The notes: generated by a model not told the origin, from the letters alone. A DNA stretch of 64,000 bases from Paraburkholderia diazotrophica (GCF_900108945.1 NZ_FNYE01000007.1:62001-126000); one strand, 5' to 3'; shown: positions 18,735 to 29,200, counted from the stretch's first letter. Translations and numbers: made by a program.

Positions 18735-19497
18735 TCGGGTGCCACGGGCTGCGTCAGCACGCAGACCTGAAGTGCAGCGCCGCAAGAGCCGCTAACGGGA
18801 TCGAAGGGACCGTCCTGGGCTCGCGCATCGGCCCGTGAAGCCGATAAGCCGCTTATCGCCGCGATCGGCCGATTTAACGAAATGGTTCACCGGCTGCGCA
18901 AAAATGAGAGGTTAATTGACTGATTGAATTCGTTCTAATAATCTTCACCCCGATTTAAATCGAATGCGTCAACGGCGACGCTCGAATTGTTAAATCTTCC
19001 CGGTAACTGGCACGAACTCTTTATTGCGTAAATGTTAAATCCGCAAAAGGACGTTCGTGATGCAGCGCCGCATGTGCCAGCGGTGTCGTCCGCCGGCCGG
19101 TTGTCAGTTGCCTGCCAGTTATTTCTGGTGGCCGAAAAGCTGTGGCATTCCCCGCAAAGCGAGCAGCGGCGCTCGTTTCAGGGCGGCGGCACGATTAGTC
19201 TGTGAAGTACTGCAGAAAGCAAAACGCAAGAAAAATCCGCTGGCACCAGGCGGTCAAAAGAAGTCGAATTCGCGCCTCTTATACACCGGCATTTCGATGA
19301 GTCGTAATAGGGTGCGAAGGCATTAAAGCAATATCGGGGCTATCAAGGCGTTGTCGGGCAATGAGAAAGAATTGGCCCGCAATCGATGCAGGGCTTGCCG
19401 CGCCAATGTGGAATTCCAGTTTCATATTGCCGGTTGTGGTCCTTCATCAATGATTTCCCGGTCGGATGGAAACAACGATTGAGCGTTGCGGGGTTTT
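18735..19497. other. Long AT-richer intergenic region
   Basis: About 760 bases without a convincing gene. The stretch 18890-19060 is clearly AT-richer than its surroundings (GATTTAAATC at 18952-18961, several TTAAAT runs) and likely holds the response-regulator promoter or a nucleoid-protein binding region. An open frame at 19057-19326 has no ribosome site and no protein-like pattern. Confidence 0.45.
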
Positions 19498-20181
19498 ATG
19501 AGAATTGCAGTTCTGGAGGAGACACAGGCGCAAGCCGATTTCGTGTGCGGGACGCTATCGGCGGCGGGGCACAGCTGCCATGCGTTCGGGAATGGACAGG
19601 CGCTGATCGGGCAACTGCGCAGCCAGCCGTTCGATCTGCTCGTGCTCGATCGCGATGTGCCGGGCCTGCCCGCTGACGATGTGCTGCACTGGGTCCGCGA
19701 GAATTTCAGCGAGCGTCTGCCCATCCTTCTGATGATGAGCGCAGAGGATACGTCCGACCCGATAGCGGACGTCGACGATTGTCTCGTCAAGCCCATCAGC
19801 GCGGCGACGTTGCTCGCGCGCGTCGGCATGCTGCTGCGCGGCGCGGGCCAGGCGCTGGTGGCCGGGAAGGAAGTGTTCGGTGAATACGAATTCGAGCCGG
19901 GCTCGAAGCGCGTTCATGTGCGCGGCCATTCCATCACGCTCACGCACAAGGAATTCGAACTCGCGCTGCTGCTCTTCAAGCATCTGAGCCGGCCGCTGTC
20001 GCGCTCGCATATTCTCGATGCGATCTGGAAACAGGCGGCGGCCATTCCGTCGCGTACGATGGATACGCACGTGTCGATGCTGCGCACGAAGCTCGGCTTG
20101 CGTCCCGAGAACGGCTATCGGCTGATGCCGATCTACGGCTACGGCTATCGGCTCGAACGCATCGAGAAGGGCGACACATAG
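19498..20181 (+). CDS. Orphan OmpR/PhoB-type response regulator
   Basis: A 227-residue two-component regulator. The receiver domain (about 1-115) shows the acidic pair as EE (VLEE), the phospho-acceptor Asp in LVLDRDVPG and Lys in CLVKPI. The C-terminal winged helix (about 130-222) carries LTHKEFELALLLF and the GYGYRL end typical of OmpR-type DNA binding. The start is MRIAVLEE at 19498. No histidine kinase lies next to it, so the partner is elsewhere. Confidence 0.9.
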   Translation: MRIAVLEETQAQADFVCGTLSAAGHSCHAFGNGQALIGQLRSQPFDLLVLDRDVPGLPADDVLHWVRENFSERLPILLMMSAEDTSDPIADVDDCLVKPISAATLLARVGMLLRGAGQALVAGKEVFGEYEFEPGSKRVHVRGHSITLTHKEFELALLLFKHLSRPLSRSHILDAIWKQAAAIPSRTMDTHVSMLRTKLGLRPENGYRLMPIYGYGYRLERIEKGDT

Positions 20182-20184
20182 AGC

Positions 20185-20279
20185 GGCCCTTAACCCGGCC
20201 CGTACCTGGCCCCTTAACTGGTCCCTTACCTGGCCCCTTGACTGGTCCCTTAGCTGGCCCCTTTCTTGGCCCTTATAGC
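20185..20279. repeat. Imperfect 12-bp tandem repeat (8 units)
   Basis: Eight units of GGCCCCTTAACT-like sequence (the second is 11 bases). They begin four bases after the response-regulator stop and run over the stop codon region of bluB on the other strand. The alternation of GGCCCCTT and GGTCCCTT suggests a 24-bp higher-order unit. Confidence 0.85.
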
Positions 20280-20974
20280 GCATCGTCATGCGCCTGCTGC
20301 TGCATCGACCGCGCTTCTTCGCAAGCGGATTTCCGATCGCACCACGTGTTCTCGAAGAGACACGCATCGAGCGGCATGCGTTTCGCCCAGCCTTCCGATT
20401 CGAGCATCGGCTCGGGATAGAAACGCTCCACATGCCCGAGACACAGAATGGCGATGGGCCGCGCGCCCTCCGGCATGCCGAGCATCGCCCGCACTTCGTC
20501 GGCATCGAACAGCGACACCCAGCCCATTCCAAGCCCTTCGGCGCGCGCCGCGAGCCACATGTTCTGGATCGCGCATGCGACTGAAGCCAGATCCATTTCG
20601 GGCAGCGTGCGCCGTCCGAAGATGTGCTTCTCGCGGCCGTCCATCAGCGCCATCACGAGCAGTTCGCCGCATTCGAGCATGCCTTCCACCTTGAGCTTCA
20701 TGAACTCGTCGCGCCGCTTGCCGAGCGCATCCGCCGTCAGCACACGCTCGCGCTCGACGACGGCATGCAGCTTCTGCCGAAGCGCGGGCTCGGTGATGCG
20801 GCCGATCCGCCACGGCTGCATATAGCCGACGCTCGGCGCGTGATGCGCGGCGTCGACGAGGCGCGCGAGCACGGCGGGATCGACGGGCGTGGGCACGAAG
20901 TGGCGCATGTCGCGCCGCTCGTAGATCGCGCGGTAGACCGCCGCGCGTTCGGCGTCGTCAAAAGGCTCGGCCAT
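20273..20974 (-). CDS. bluB: 5,6-dimethylbenzimidazole synthase
   Basis: BluB splits reduced FMN with oxygen to give 5,6-dimethylbenzimidazole, the lower axial ligand of cobalamin. The 233-residue product has the nitroreductase-like fold with the BluB hallmarks RRDMRHF and GYMQPWRI near the N-terminus and the GMGWVSLF core. It overlaps the end of cobB by 17 bases and is last in the leftward cobA-cobE-cobO-cobB-bluB operon. Its stop codon lies inside the 12-bp tandem repeat. Confidence 0.95.
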   Translation of the reverse strand: MAEPFDDAERAAVYRAIYERRDMRHFVPTPVDPAVLARLVDAAHHAPSVGYMQPWRIGRITEPALRQKLHAVVERERVLTADALGKRRDEFMKLKVEGMLECGELLVMALMDGREKHIFGRRTLPEMDLASVACAIQNMWLAARAEGLGMGWVSLFDADEVRAMLGMPEGARPIAILCLGHVERFYPEPMLESEGWAKRMPLDACLFENTWCDRKSACEEARSMQQQAHDDAL

Positions 20975-22262
20975 CGAAGAGAGCAGCCGCGAAGGCTGGG
21001 TTGGACGGCCAGTAGCCGTGCATGTAAGTGGCGACGATCGAACCTTGGCGATAGACGGCTTCGCCGGGCGCGTCGGACTGTGCGCGCGTCGCGTGACGCA
21101 CGGGCGCGAGCGGTGTGCTCACGCGCGAGTAGTGAAACGTGTGGCCCGTCAGCGTGCCGTGCACGTTGTCATCGATCTGCTGCATGCCGAGCGCTGTGAA
21201 ACGCGTCTGCATCGCGGCATGACCGGGCAGCAGGCCGAGCATCGGCGTCGTGACACCTTGCGTGTCGGTCACGCTGTCGAGCAGATACAGCATGCCGCCG
21301 CATTCGGCGACGATGGTCTTGTTCGCAGCCGCATGCGCACGGACGGATGCCGCACTGCTCGCATTGGCTGCGAGCGCCGGCGCATGCAGTTCCGGATAGC
21401 CGCCGGGCAGATAGAGCGCGCTCGCATCGACGGGAACGGGCTCGTCGGCGAGCGGCGAGAAATACGTGACGCGCGCGCCCAGCGCTTCGAGCAGTTGCAC
21501 GTTCGCCGGATAGATGAACGCGAACGCCGCGTCGCGCGCGACGGCGATATGCATGCCGTCGAGCAGTCGCGGCAACGGCGCTTCGTGCGCGGGCTCGTCG
21601 AATGCCACGACAGGCGGCAGTTGCGCGAGCGCCGTCGACGCCAGCGCATCGGCCGCGCGATCGAGCCGTGCATCGAGATCGTCGATCTCCGCGGCCTGGA
21701 GCAAGCCCAGATGTCGATCGGGCAATTCGATCGCATCGCTGCCAGACAGATAGCCGAGCATTTTCAGATCGGCGGGCAACGACTCTTCGAGAATCTGCGC
21801 ATGACGCGTGGAGCCGACCCGGTTCGCGAACACGCCATGAAACGGCACGTCCGGCCGAAAGCGCGCGAGGCCGAAGGCGACCGCGCCGAAGGTCTGCGCC
21901 ATCGCTTTCGCTGAAATCACGGCAGCGACGGGGACGTTGAATTTCGCGGCGAGATCGGCGCTACTCGGCGTGCCGTCGAAAAGGCCCATCACGCCTTCGA
22001 TCAGGATCAGATCCGCGTCGCGCGCCGCTTCGGCGAGCAGCGCGCGGCATGCGTGCTCGCCGACCATCCACAGATCGAGCGACAGCACGCTTGCGCTGCT
22101 CGCGCGCGCGAGGATCATCGGGTCGAGGAAATCCGGGCCCGTCTTGAACACGCGCACGTCGCGCCCCATCCGCCGATGATGCCGCGCAAGCGCAGCCGTG
22201 ATCGTCGTCTTGCCCTGGCCCGACGCCGGCGCGCTAATGAAGAGAGCGGGGCACGCGGACAT
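20958..22262 (-). CDS. cobB: Cobyrinate a,c-diamide synthase
   Basis: This enzyme amidates the a and c side chains of (hydrogeno)byrinic acid using glutamine and ATP. The 434-residue protein has the N-terminal dethiobiotin-synthetase-like ATPase domain (SAPASGQGKTTITAAL; GPDFLDP) and a C-terminal class I glutamine amidotransferase domain with the nucleophile Cys in AECGGMLYLLD and the GHTFHYSR histidine. In the aerobic pathway it acts on hydrogenobyrinate, which fits CobG and CobN in the same region. It starts three bases after the cobO stop. Confidence 0.95.
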   Translation of the reverse strand: MSACPALFISAPASGQGKTTITAALARHHRRMGRDVRVFKTGPDFLDPMILARASSASVLSLDLWMVGEHACRALLAEAARDADLILIEGVMGLFDGTPSSADLAAKFNVPVAAVISAKAMAQTFGAVAFGLARFRPDVPFHGVFANRVGSTRHAQILEESLPADLKMLGYLSGSDAIELPDRHLGLLQAAEIDDLDARLDRAADALASTALAQLPPVVAFDEPAHEAPLPRLLDGMHIAVARDAAFAFIYPANVQLLEALGARVTYFSPLADEPVPVDASALYLPGGYPELHAPALAANASSAASVRAHAAANKTIVAECGGMLYLLDSVTDTQGVTTPMLGLLPGHAAMQTRFTALGMQQIDDNVHGTLTGHTFHYSRVSTPLAPVRHATRAQSDAPGEAVYRQGSIVATYMHGYWPSNPAFAAALFDGRAF

Positions 22263-22265
22263 CGT

Positions 22266-22868
22266 TCAGAACTCCACGCCGCGCTGCGCCTTCACGTGCT
22301 GCTCGCGATACGGATGCTTGACGAGGCGCATTTCGGTGACGAGATCGGCGGCGTCGATCAGCGCGTCGGGCGCGTGACGTCCCGTAATGACGACGTGCAG
22401 CATCTCGGGCCGAGCGTTGACGACGGACAGCACTTCATCGAGCGGGAGATATTCGTACTTCAGCACGGTGTTCAGCTCGTCGAGAATCACCATCTGATAC
22501 TCGCCGCTTTCGATCATGCGGCGCGCTTCGTTCCAGCCTTTGCGTGCCGTCGCGATGTCGGCTTCTCGGTCCTGCGTGTTCCAGGTGTAGCCGTCGCCCA
22601 TCGTGACGAAATCGCAATTAGCCTGTGCGCCGAGAAAGTCGCGCTCCGACGTATGCAGCGCGCCCTTGATGAACTGCACGACGCCAAGCTTCATGCCGTG
22701 GCCGAGCACGCGCACGGCCATGCCGAACGCGGCCGTGGATTTGCCCTTGCCCGTGCCCGTGTAGACGATCAGCAGGCCTTTTTCGATGGTCGCCTGTGCC
22801 TGCTTCTTCTCGTGGCCTTCGCGGCGGCGCTGCGTCATGCGTGCGTGCGATTCGGGATCGGTCTTCAT
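22266..22868 (-). CDS. cobO: Cob(I)yrinic acid a,c-diamide adenosyltransferase
   Basis: A 200-residue protein of the CobO/BtuR/CobA(Salmonella) family, which attaches the adenosyl group from ATP to the reduced cobalt. The P-loop VYTGTGKGKSTAAFGMA, the QFIKGA segment and the VILDELN Walker-B-like motif are all visible. It sits between cobE and cobB in the leftward operon, 64 bases after cobE. Confidence 0.95.
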   Translation of the reverse strand: MKTDPESHARMTQRRREGHEKKQAQATIEKGLLIVYTGTGKGKSTAAFGMAVRVLGHGMKLGVVQFIKGALHTSERDFLGAQANCDFVTMGDGYTWNTQDREADIATARKGWNEARRMIESGEYQMVILDELNTVLKYEYLPLDEVLSVVNARPEMLHVVITGRHAPDALIDAADLVTEMRLVKHPYREQHVKAQRGVEF

Positions 22869-22932
22869 CGATTGTCCTTCGTTCGGTGTGTGTCGTTTGA
22901 GTGCTGATGGTTGGCGCTGCTATGTGGCCCTG

Positions 22933-23325
22933 CTACATGGCCCCGATGTCGTCGGCGGAGCACGCGATCGCGACCGTGACGCCGTCGCGCGCGCGTTTGT
23001 GCACGAGCAGCCGTCCGTTTCGCGTGGCGAGCAACGCGCATGGTTCGCAGACGCCGTCGACGCCCATATGCTCGCGCACGGCCTGCGATGCATTCGTATG
23101 TGCGTCGAGCGCGGCGATCTGTTCCCGCGTAAAGGTGCGCATCGGCAACGCATGGCGTGCGCAGAACGCGACGAGGCCGGGTTCGGCGGCTTTTATATCT
23201 ACGGTTGCGACGGCCCTGAGCGCTTCGAACGGCAGCATGTCGCCGAGCGCATCGCGCACCGCCGCTTCAATCTGCTCAACCGACACGCCGCGCCGGCAAC
23301 CGATGCCCACGATGACCTCCGTCAT
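22933..23325 (-). CDS. cobE: CobE/CbiG C-terminal domain protein
   Basis: A 130-residue protein matching the CbiG C-terminal (CobE) domain: VIVGIGCRRGVSVEQIEAAV at the start, the VATVDIKAAEPGLVAF segment and LPMRTFTREQIAAL. In Pseudomonas-type aerobic synthesis CobE is needed although its exact step is unclear; the related CbiG opens the delta-lactone and removes the two-carbon fragment. The start ATGA overlaps the cobA stop (23322-23325). A long shadow frame running through this gene and cobA was rejected. Confidence 0.9.
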   Translation of the reverse strand: MTEVIVGIGCRRGVSVEQIEAAVRDALGDMLPFEALRAVATVDIKAAEPGLVAFCARHALPMRTFTREQIAALDAHTNASQAVREHMGVDGVCEPCALLATRNGRLLVHKRARDGVTVAIACSADDIGAM

Positions 23326-24068
23326 GATGACGCGTGCTGAACGAATGCATCGACGGGCACAGCCAGCGACGCGACGCCGCCGATCACGACGATCGAAGGC
23401 GAGCCCAGCCCCGCATCCGCGACCCGCATGGTGAGATCGCGTAACGCCGCGCATACGTGACGCTGCTCGGGCCGCGTCGCCGATTCGATTGCGGCGCACG
23501 GCGTATCCGGCGACATGTCGGCGCGCAGCAGCGCGTGAACGATGTCGTTCAGGCGGCGCATGCCCATGTAGATCACGAGCGTCATCCGCGTGGCGGCGAG
23601 CGCGGGCCAGTCGGCTTCGTGCTCGCTCGCGCCGTGACCCGTGACGAAGATCACGCCCTGCGCGTAATCGCGATGCGTGACGGGAATGCCGATTGCCGCA
23701 GGCGCAGCGATGCCCGCCGTGATTCCGCTGACGATCTCGACGTGTATTCCTTCCGTCTGCAACGCCTGCTGCTCTTCGCCGCCGCGTCCGAACACGAACG
23801 GATCGCCGCCCTTCAGACGCGCGACGCTGCGGCCCGCGCGCAAATGATCGAGCATCGTCGCGACGATCGCGGATTGTGGTGTCGATGCGTGGCCGCCGCG
23901 TTTGCCGACGTGGACGATCAGCGCATCGTCGCGCGCGAATTGAAGGACTTCGGGATTCACGAGATCGTCGACGAGCACGACGTCGGCCTGCGCGAGCGCG
24001 CGGACGGCCTTGAGCGTCAGCAGTTCGACGTCGCCGGGGCCGGCGCCGATCAACCAGGCGCGGCTCAT
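23322..24068 (-). CDS. cobA: Uroporphyrinogen-III C-methyltransferase
   Basis: A SAM-dependent enzyme that methylates uroporphyrinogen III at C2 and C7 to precorrin-2, the branch point to B12 and siroheme. The 248-residue protein carries the family signatures GAGPGDVELLTLKAVRAL, LKGGDPFVFGRGGEE and SGITAGIAAPAAIGIPVTHR, and is not fused to a CysG-type dehydrogenase. It is the first gene of the leftward B12 operon, about 200 bases downstream of a cobalamin riboswitch. The start is MSRAW at 24068, not the longer frame. Confidence 0.95.
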   Translation of the reverse strand: MSRAWLIGAGPGDVELLTLKAVRALAQADVVLVDDLVNPEVLQFARDDALIVHVGKRGGHASTPQSAIVATMLDHLRAGRSVARLKGGDPFVFGRGGEEQQALQTEGIHVEIVSGITAGIAAPAAIGIPVTHRDYAQGVIFVTGHGASEHEADWPALAATRMTLVIYMGMRRLNDIVHALLRADMSPDTPCAAIESATRPEQRHVCAALRDLTMRVADAGLGSPSIVVIGGVASLAVPVDAFVQHASS

Positions 24069-24269
24069 CGCGATCGAAGCGCCGCTGCATGCGCGGGCCT
24101 TGAAGAAATGTGGGTCATGCGATGCTGCATCTGATGCGCGGCGCCAATGCCTGAAGTCCACTTATGAACGGGTACAAGCGGGCGTACAGGCAGCGCGTCA
24201 CGCGTGGGCGCTGGCGTCCGTTTCCCGCGGCTCCAGCGAATGGCGACGGGTTTGGTCCGCCTCGTCGCC

Positions 24270-24520
24270 CCCTTGCATCTGGCCGGTATCCGGGCTGGCG
24301 GCTCATCGCGTTCGCCTTCCCACTTGCATGATGCAGGCAGTGGCCTTGAACGCACTGCGCGGAAATAACTTCTTCCGCTCGCCGCGTGACCGTTGCGGGG
24401 ACAGCACAGGCTGAGCGCTTCATTCGCCGCACGTCATGTGCCATACACATGTGCCGTACAAAAGAGGCGCTTCCCTGTTTCCCGTTTAACCGTGCAAGCG
24501 AGCGCAGGCACGGCACCAGA
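24270..24520 (-). promoter_or_regulatory. Cobalamin riboswitch for the cobA operon
   Basis: Read on the minus strand, the conserved blocks appear in order: GGTGCC, TTAAACGGGAA, TGTCCCCGCAACGGTCA, GCCACTG, TGGGAAG, then the B12-box-like AGCCCGGATACCGGCC. This is the AdoCbl aptamer order. It lies about 200 bases upstream of cobA and should shut off cobA-cobE-cobO-cobB-bluB when cobalamin is high. The exact ends are approximate. Confidence 0.9.
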
Positions 24521-24656
24521 CGCGCGCATACGATAGCACAGCCGACCTTGAACGTCGCTGCGGAGTTTCCTCGATGGGTGCGTTGCAACGCGGGCGAAGG
24601 AGGCACTCTGCCTCTATTCTTGACGCTCCCCGCGTGCAAGCCTAAACTCGCACGCA

Positions 24657-24925
24657 CTCTGGTGCTCGCGCGCGCTTTCTGCTCGCGCAGTTAAACGGGA
24701 AATAGCAGGCCCCTCGTGTCGCTCATGTCGGATCGAGTCGTCCCAGGCCAAACTATGCTGCTCCCCGCAACGGTAGGTGAAGGCATCGCGAAGTCGATGC
24801 GGAGCCGTCTCGCTGCATGTGCGTCCAACAGCGGCCCATGCAGATCATCCACTGCGCGAAAACGCTCGCGCGGGAAGGAGAGGCGGCGCTTTCATCAGCC
24901 CGGATACCGGCCCGAGAAAACGACG
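24657..24925 (+). promoter_or_regulatory. Cobalamin riboswitch for the cobW-cobN operon
   Basis: The conserved blocks on the plus strand are GGTGCTC, AGTTAAACGGGAA, CTCCCCGCAACGGTAG, CCACTG, GCGGGAAGG and AGCCCGGATACCGGCCCGA. About 200 bases separate it from the cobW start. Together with the minus-strand aptamer it forms a divergent riboswitch pair within one intergenic region of about 1,050 bases, so both cobalt-related operons are repressed by B12. Confidence 0.9.
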
Positions 24926-25121
24926 CAATGCTGCGGGGATGCGGCGCTGCGTTCACGATTCCGCACGTGCCGCATGCCCGTTTCGCGCTTGCTTCTTTAA
25001 GCTGCGAAGCGTTTGCGGCGCCGTTTTCCGTCCCCGTGCATCACGCTGACTCGCACCGCTCGCGGCGTTGCGATTTCAGAGTCCAGAGTCGCCCGACAAC
25101 ACAGCGGGCAACGGAGCCATC

Positions 25122-26240
25122 ATGCAGACACAGATGCGCAAGATTCCCGTGACGATCGTCACAGGCTTTCTCGGCAGCGGCAAGACGACGTTGATGCGTC
25201 ACATTCTTCAGCACGCGGGCGGCTTGCGCATCGCGGTCATCGTCAACGAGTTCGGCGAGCTCGGCATCGACGGGGAAATCCTCAAGGGTTGCGGCATCGG
25301 TTGCGACGAGAACGGCAACGAGACGGAGGGCCAACTGTACGAGCTTGCCAATGGCTGCCTCTGCTGCACCGTGCAGGAAGAGTTCTTTCCCGTGATGGAG
25401 CAGCTCGTCGAGCGGCGCGGCCAGATCGATCACGTGCTGATCGAAACGTCGGGCCTCGCGTTGCCGAAGCCGCTCGTGCAGGCGTTCAACTGGCCGTCGA
25501 TCAAGAACAGCTTCACCGTCGATGCCGTCGTCACCGTGGTCGACGGGCCTGCCGTCGCGAGCGGTCAGTTCGCCGACGACCCCGCCGCCGTCGACCAGTT
25601 GCGCAAGGCCGATCCCAATCTCGATCACGAATCGCCGCTGCACGAGCTGTTCGAAGACCAGCTGTCGGCGGCCGATCTCGTGATCCTCAACAAGACCGAT
25701 CTGCTCGACGAAGCGCAGCAGGCCGCCGTCGAATCGACGCTGCGCGAAGAGATACCGCCTCAGGTGAAAGTGGTGCGCGCGCATAGCGGGCAGCTCGATC
25801 TGCACGCGTTGCTCGGGCTCGAATCCGCATCGGAAGAAACGATCCATTTGCGGCACGATCATCACGGTTCCGCCGACGATCCCCATCACGCCGATCACCA
25901 TCACGACGAGTTCGATTCCGTCGTCGTGACGGCACAGGCGCCGTCGCGCGACACGATGATCGCGGCGCTCAGGCAGGTGGTCGAAGCGCACACGATCTAT
26001 CGCGTGAAGGGTTTTGCGGCCTTGCCGGGCGCGGCGATGCGTCTCGTCATTCAAGGCGTGGGGCGGCGCTTCGACAGCTATTTCGACCGGCGCTGGCAGG
26101 CGGGCGAACTCGACGCGTCTTCTGGCTCTGCGCTCAGCCGCTTCGTACTGATCGGCGCGGACCTCGATCAACGTGCGTTGCAGCGCGCGCTCGATGAAGC
26201 GTTGAACGACGTCGCGAACGCCCTGGCGCAACAGGTCTGA
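25122..26240 (+). CDS. cobW: Cobalamin biosynthesis protein CobW
   Basis: A metal-trafficking GTPase of the G3E family, thought to deliver cobalt to the CobN chelatase. The 372-residue protein has the Walker A GFLGSGKTTL, the metal-site motif GCLCC (CxCC), and a His-rich loop (HDHHGSADDPHHADHHHDE, about 245-265), followed by the CobW C-terminal domain. GGAG lies seven bases before the ATG at 25122. It is first in the plus-strand operon behind a B12 riboswitch, and cobN follows 10 bases later. Confidence 0.95.
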   Translation: MQTQMRKIPVTIVTGFLGSGKTTLMRHILQHAGGLRIAVIVNEFGELGIDGEILKGCGIGCDENGNETEGQLYELANGCLCCTVQEEFFPVMEQLVERRGQIDHVLIETSGLALPKPLVQAFNWPSIKNSFTVDAVVTVVDGPAVASGQFADDPAAVDQLRKADPNLDHESPLHELFEDQLSAADLVILNKTDLLDEAQQAAVESTLREEIPPQVKVVRAHSGQLDLHALLGLESASEETIHLRHDHHGSADDPHHADHHHDEFDSVVVTAQAPSRDTMIAALRQVVEAHTIYRVKGFAALPGAAMRLVIQGVGRRFDSYFDRRWQAGELDASSGSALSRFVLIGADLDQRALQRALDEALNDVANALAQQV

Positions 26241-26250
26241 AGGCGGCGAG

Positions 26251-29200
26251 ATGCATCTGCTGCGCACCGTCCCCGGCGGTTTCGTCGACGATACGAAGGG
26301 CGTCATCCGTATCGACCAGAAGCCCGCGGATATCGTCGTTCTCAGTTCCGCGGACACGACGCTGTCGCTGCTCGCGAGCGTCGTGCCGCGTCTCGGCGAA
26401 GGCTTTCCGAGCGTGCGGCTCGCGAATGTCACGTATCTGCGGCAGCCGGCTTCCGTCGATTTCTACGTCGACGATGTGTTGCAGCACGCGCGCGTCGTCG
26501 TCGTCGATCATCTGGGCGGCGAGTCGTACTGGCCGTATGGAATCGAACAGGTCGTCGCGCTCGCGCAGCGCAACGGGCAGACGCTCGCGATGTTTTCCGG
26601 CGACTTGCAGGAAGACCCGAATCTGCTCGCGCGCAGCACGGCGGATGCGGACCTGTGTCACCGGTTGTGGCGCTATCTGCGCGAAGGCGGCGTGCGCAAT
26701 GCCGAGTCGTTCATGCGCTGCATCGCGTGGCGCGCGCTCGGTTGGGGCGACGAGCCTGCGCCGCCGAGCCCGTTGCCCGCAGCCGCGCTCTATCACGCCG
26801 CGCACGACGCGGCGACCATCGAAGACTGGCAGGCGCGCTGGACTCAGGGCGCGCCCGTCGTCGCGGTGCTGTTTTACAAGGCGCATTTGCAGGCGGCGAA
26901 CACGGCCGTGTTCGATGCGCTGATCGATGCGCTCGAAGCGCGCGGCATGAACCCGTTGCCGGTCGCGATCACGTCGCTGAAGGATGCGATGAGCCGCGAC
27001 GTCGTGCAACGACTCGCCGCGCAGCACGACATCGCGCTCGTGCTGAACACGACGGCATTCGCCGCTTCCGCGATCGACGATCCCGAGCCGCTCGCGCTGG
27101 CGGGCGACGCGCCCGTGATGCAAGTGATCCTGAGCGGCGGCAATCGCGAAGACTGGCTGAAGGACAATCACGGTCTCAACTCGCGCGATATCGCGATGCA
27201 TGTCGCGCTGCCCGAAGTGGATGGCCGCATCATCACGCGCGCAATCAGCTTCAAGGGTCTTGCGTATCGCTGTCCGCATACGCAGGTGGACGTCGTTCGC
27301 TATCAGCCTGATCACGAGCGCGTGGCGTTCGTCGCCGAATTGAGCGAGCGCTGGTGCAAGCTGCGCCGCACGCCGAACGCCGACAAAAGGCTCGCGCTGA
27401 TCCTCGCGAACTATCCGATGAGCGAAGGGCGCATCGGCAATGGCGTGGGACTCGATACGCCTGCGTCAGTCGTGAATATCCTGACGATGCTTCGCGACGA
27501 AGGCTATCGCATCGACGATGTGCCCGCGAACGGCGAAGCGTTGATGGACTCGTTGACGCAGGGCGTGACCAACGATCCCGTCGTGCGCGATCTGCGGCCC
27601 GCGTTGCAAAGCCTCGCGCTGAGCGATTACATCACGCATTTCGCGCGTCTGCCGCAATCGCTGCGCGATGCGCTGAACGAGAAGTGGGGCCCACCCGAAC
27701 GCGATCCGACCTTGCGGCGCGGACGCTTCATGATCGCGGGCTGGCGCTGCGGACATGTGTTCATCGGCATCCAGCCGCCGCGTTCGCGCGAGCAGAACGA
27801 CTACGCGAGCTATCACGATGCCGAGCTCGTGCCGCCGCATGCGTATCTCGCGTTCTACTTCTGGCTGCGTCATCAGTTCGGTATCGATGCTGTCGTGCAT
27901 GTCGGCAAGCATGGCAATCTTGAATGGCTGCCGGGCAAGAGTGTCGCGCTGAGCGATGCGTGCTGGCCCGATGCGATTCTCGGGCCGCTGCCGCATCTGT
28001 ATCCGTTCATCGTCAACGATCCGGGCGAAGGCAGCCAGGCGAAGCGCCGCGCGCAGGCCGTAATCGTCGACCATCTGATGCCGCCTCTGACGCGCGCCGA
28101 AAACTACGGGCCACTGCAAGACCTCGAACGCCAGGTCGACGAATACTATGACGCGCTGATGGTCGATCCGCGCCGCGCGAAGCTGTTGCGCAAGACCATT
28201 CTCGACACGATTGTCACGCATCGGCTGCACGAAGAGCTGAGCGTCGACGCGCCGGACGATGCAGAGGCGGAAGACGCGCTGCTCACGCGCGTCGACGCAT
28301 GGCTGTGCGAGCTGAAGGAAGCGCAGATACGCGACGGCTTGCATACGTTCGGCGAGTCGCCTCAGGGCGTGCAGCGGCGCGATACGCTGCTCGCGCTCGC
28401 GCGCTTTCCCGTCGGCGATGGACAGGGCGAGAAGGCGGGGCTCATCGATGCGCTCGCTCGCGATCTGGACGTCGATCGCGTCTTTGATCCGCTGTCGGCG
28501 GACTGGTCGGTCGCATGGGAAGGGCCACGTCCTGCGTTGCTGGAACAGGTCAGCGATGCGCCGTGGCGCCACAACGGCGACACGCGCGAACGGCTCGAAC
28601 TGCTCGCATCGTGCTTGCTCGACGATATGTGCGGGCTGCCTTGCGGTTCACGCATCCCACTCGATGCCGATGCATTGCCGCACGCGGCGCGCGTGATCGC
28701 ACGGCTGCGCGATGACATCCTGCCGCGTCTCGACGCATGCGGCGCGCACGAACTGATGCATCTGAAACGCGGGCTCGAAGGGCGTTTCGTGCCGCCTGGC
28801 CCGAGCGGCTCGCCGTCGCGCGGACGTCCGGACGTGCTGCCGACCGGCCGCAACTTTTATTCCGTCGACACGCGCGCGATCCCGACGCAAGCCGCGTGGT
28901 CGCTGGGGCTGAAGTCGGCGCAGACGTTGATCGAGCGTCACTTGCAGGAGCACGGCGACTATCCGCGCGCAATCGGCCTGTCGGTGTGGGGCACGGCGAC
29001 CATGCGCACGGGCGGCGACGATATCGCGCAAGCGCTCGCGTTGCTCGGCGTACGGCCGAAGTGGGCGCCGGGCAGCCATCGCGTGACCGACTTCGAGATC
29101 ATGCCGATCGCCGCGTTCGATCGGCCGCGCATCGACGTGACGTTGCGCGTGTCGGGCTTCTTTCGCGATGCGTTCGCCAACGTGATGCATCTGTTCGATG

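Noticed and set aside
16827..18785. 652-codon minus-strand open frame
   Set aside because: It runs antisense to the DeoR gene and out of frame with the dehydrogenase; it is a shadow.
19057..19326. 89-codon open frame in the long intergenic region
   Set aside because: No ribosome site, odd composition (KKNPLAPGGQKKSN), no neighbours that suggest function.
22933..24090. 385-codon minus-strand frame covering cobE and part of cobA
   Set aside because: Only its last 130 codons are CobE; the rest is Arg-rich shadow of cobA.
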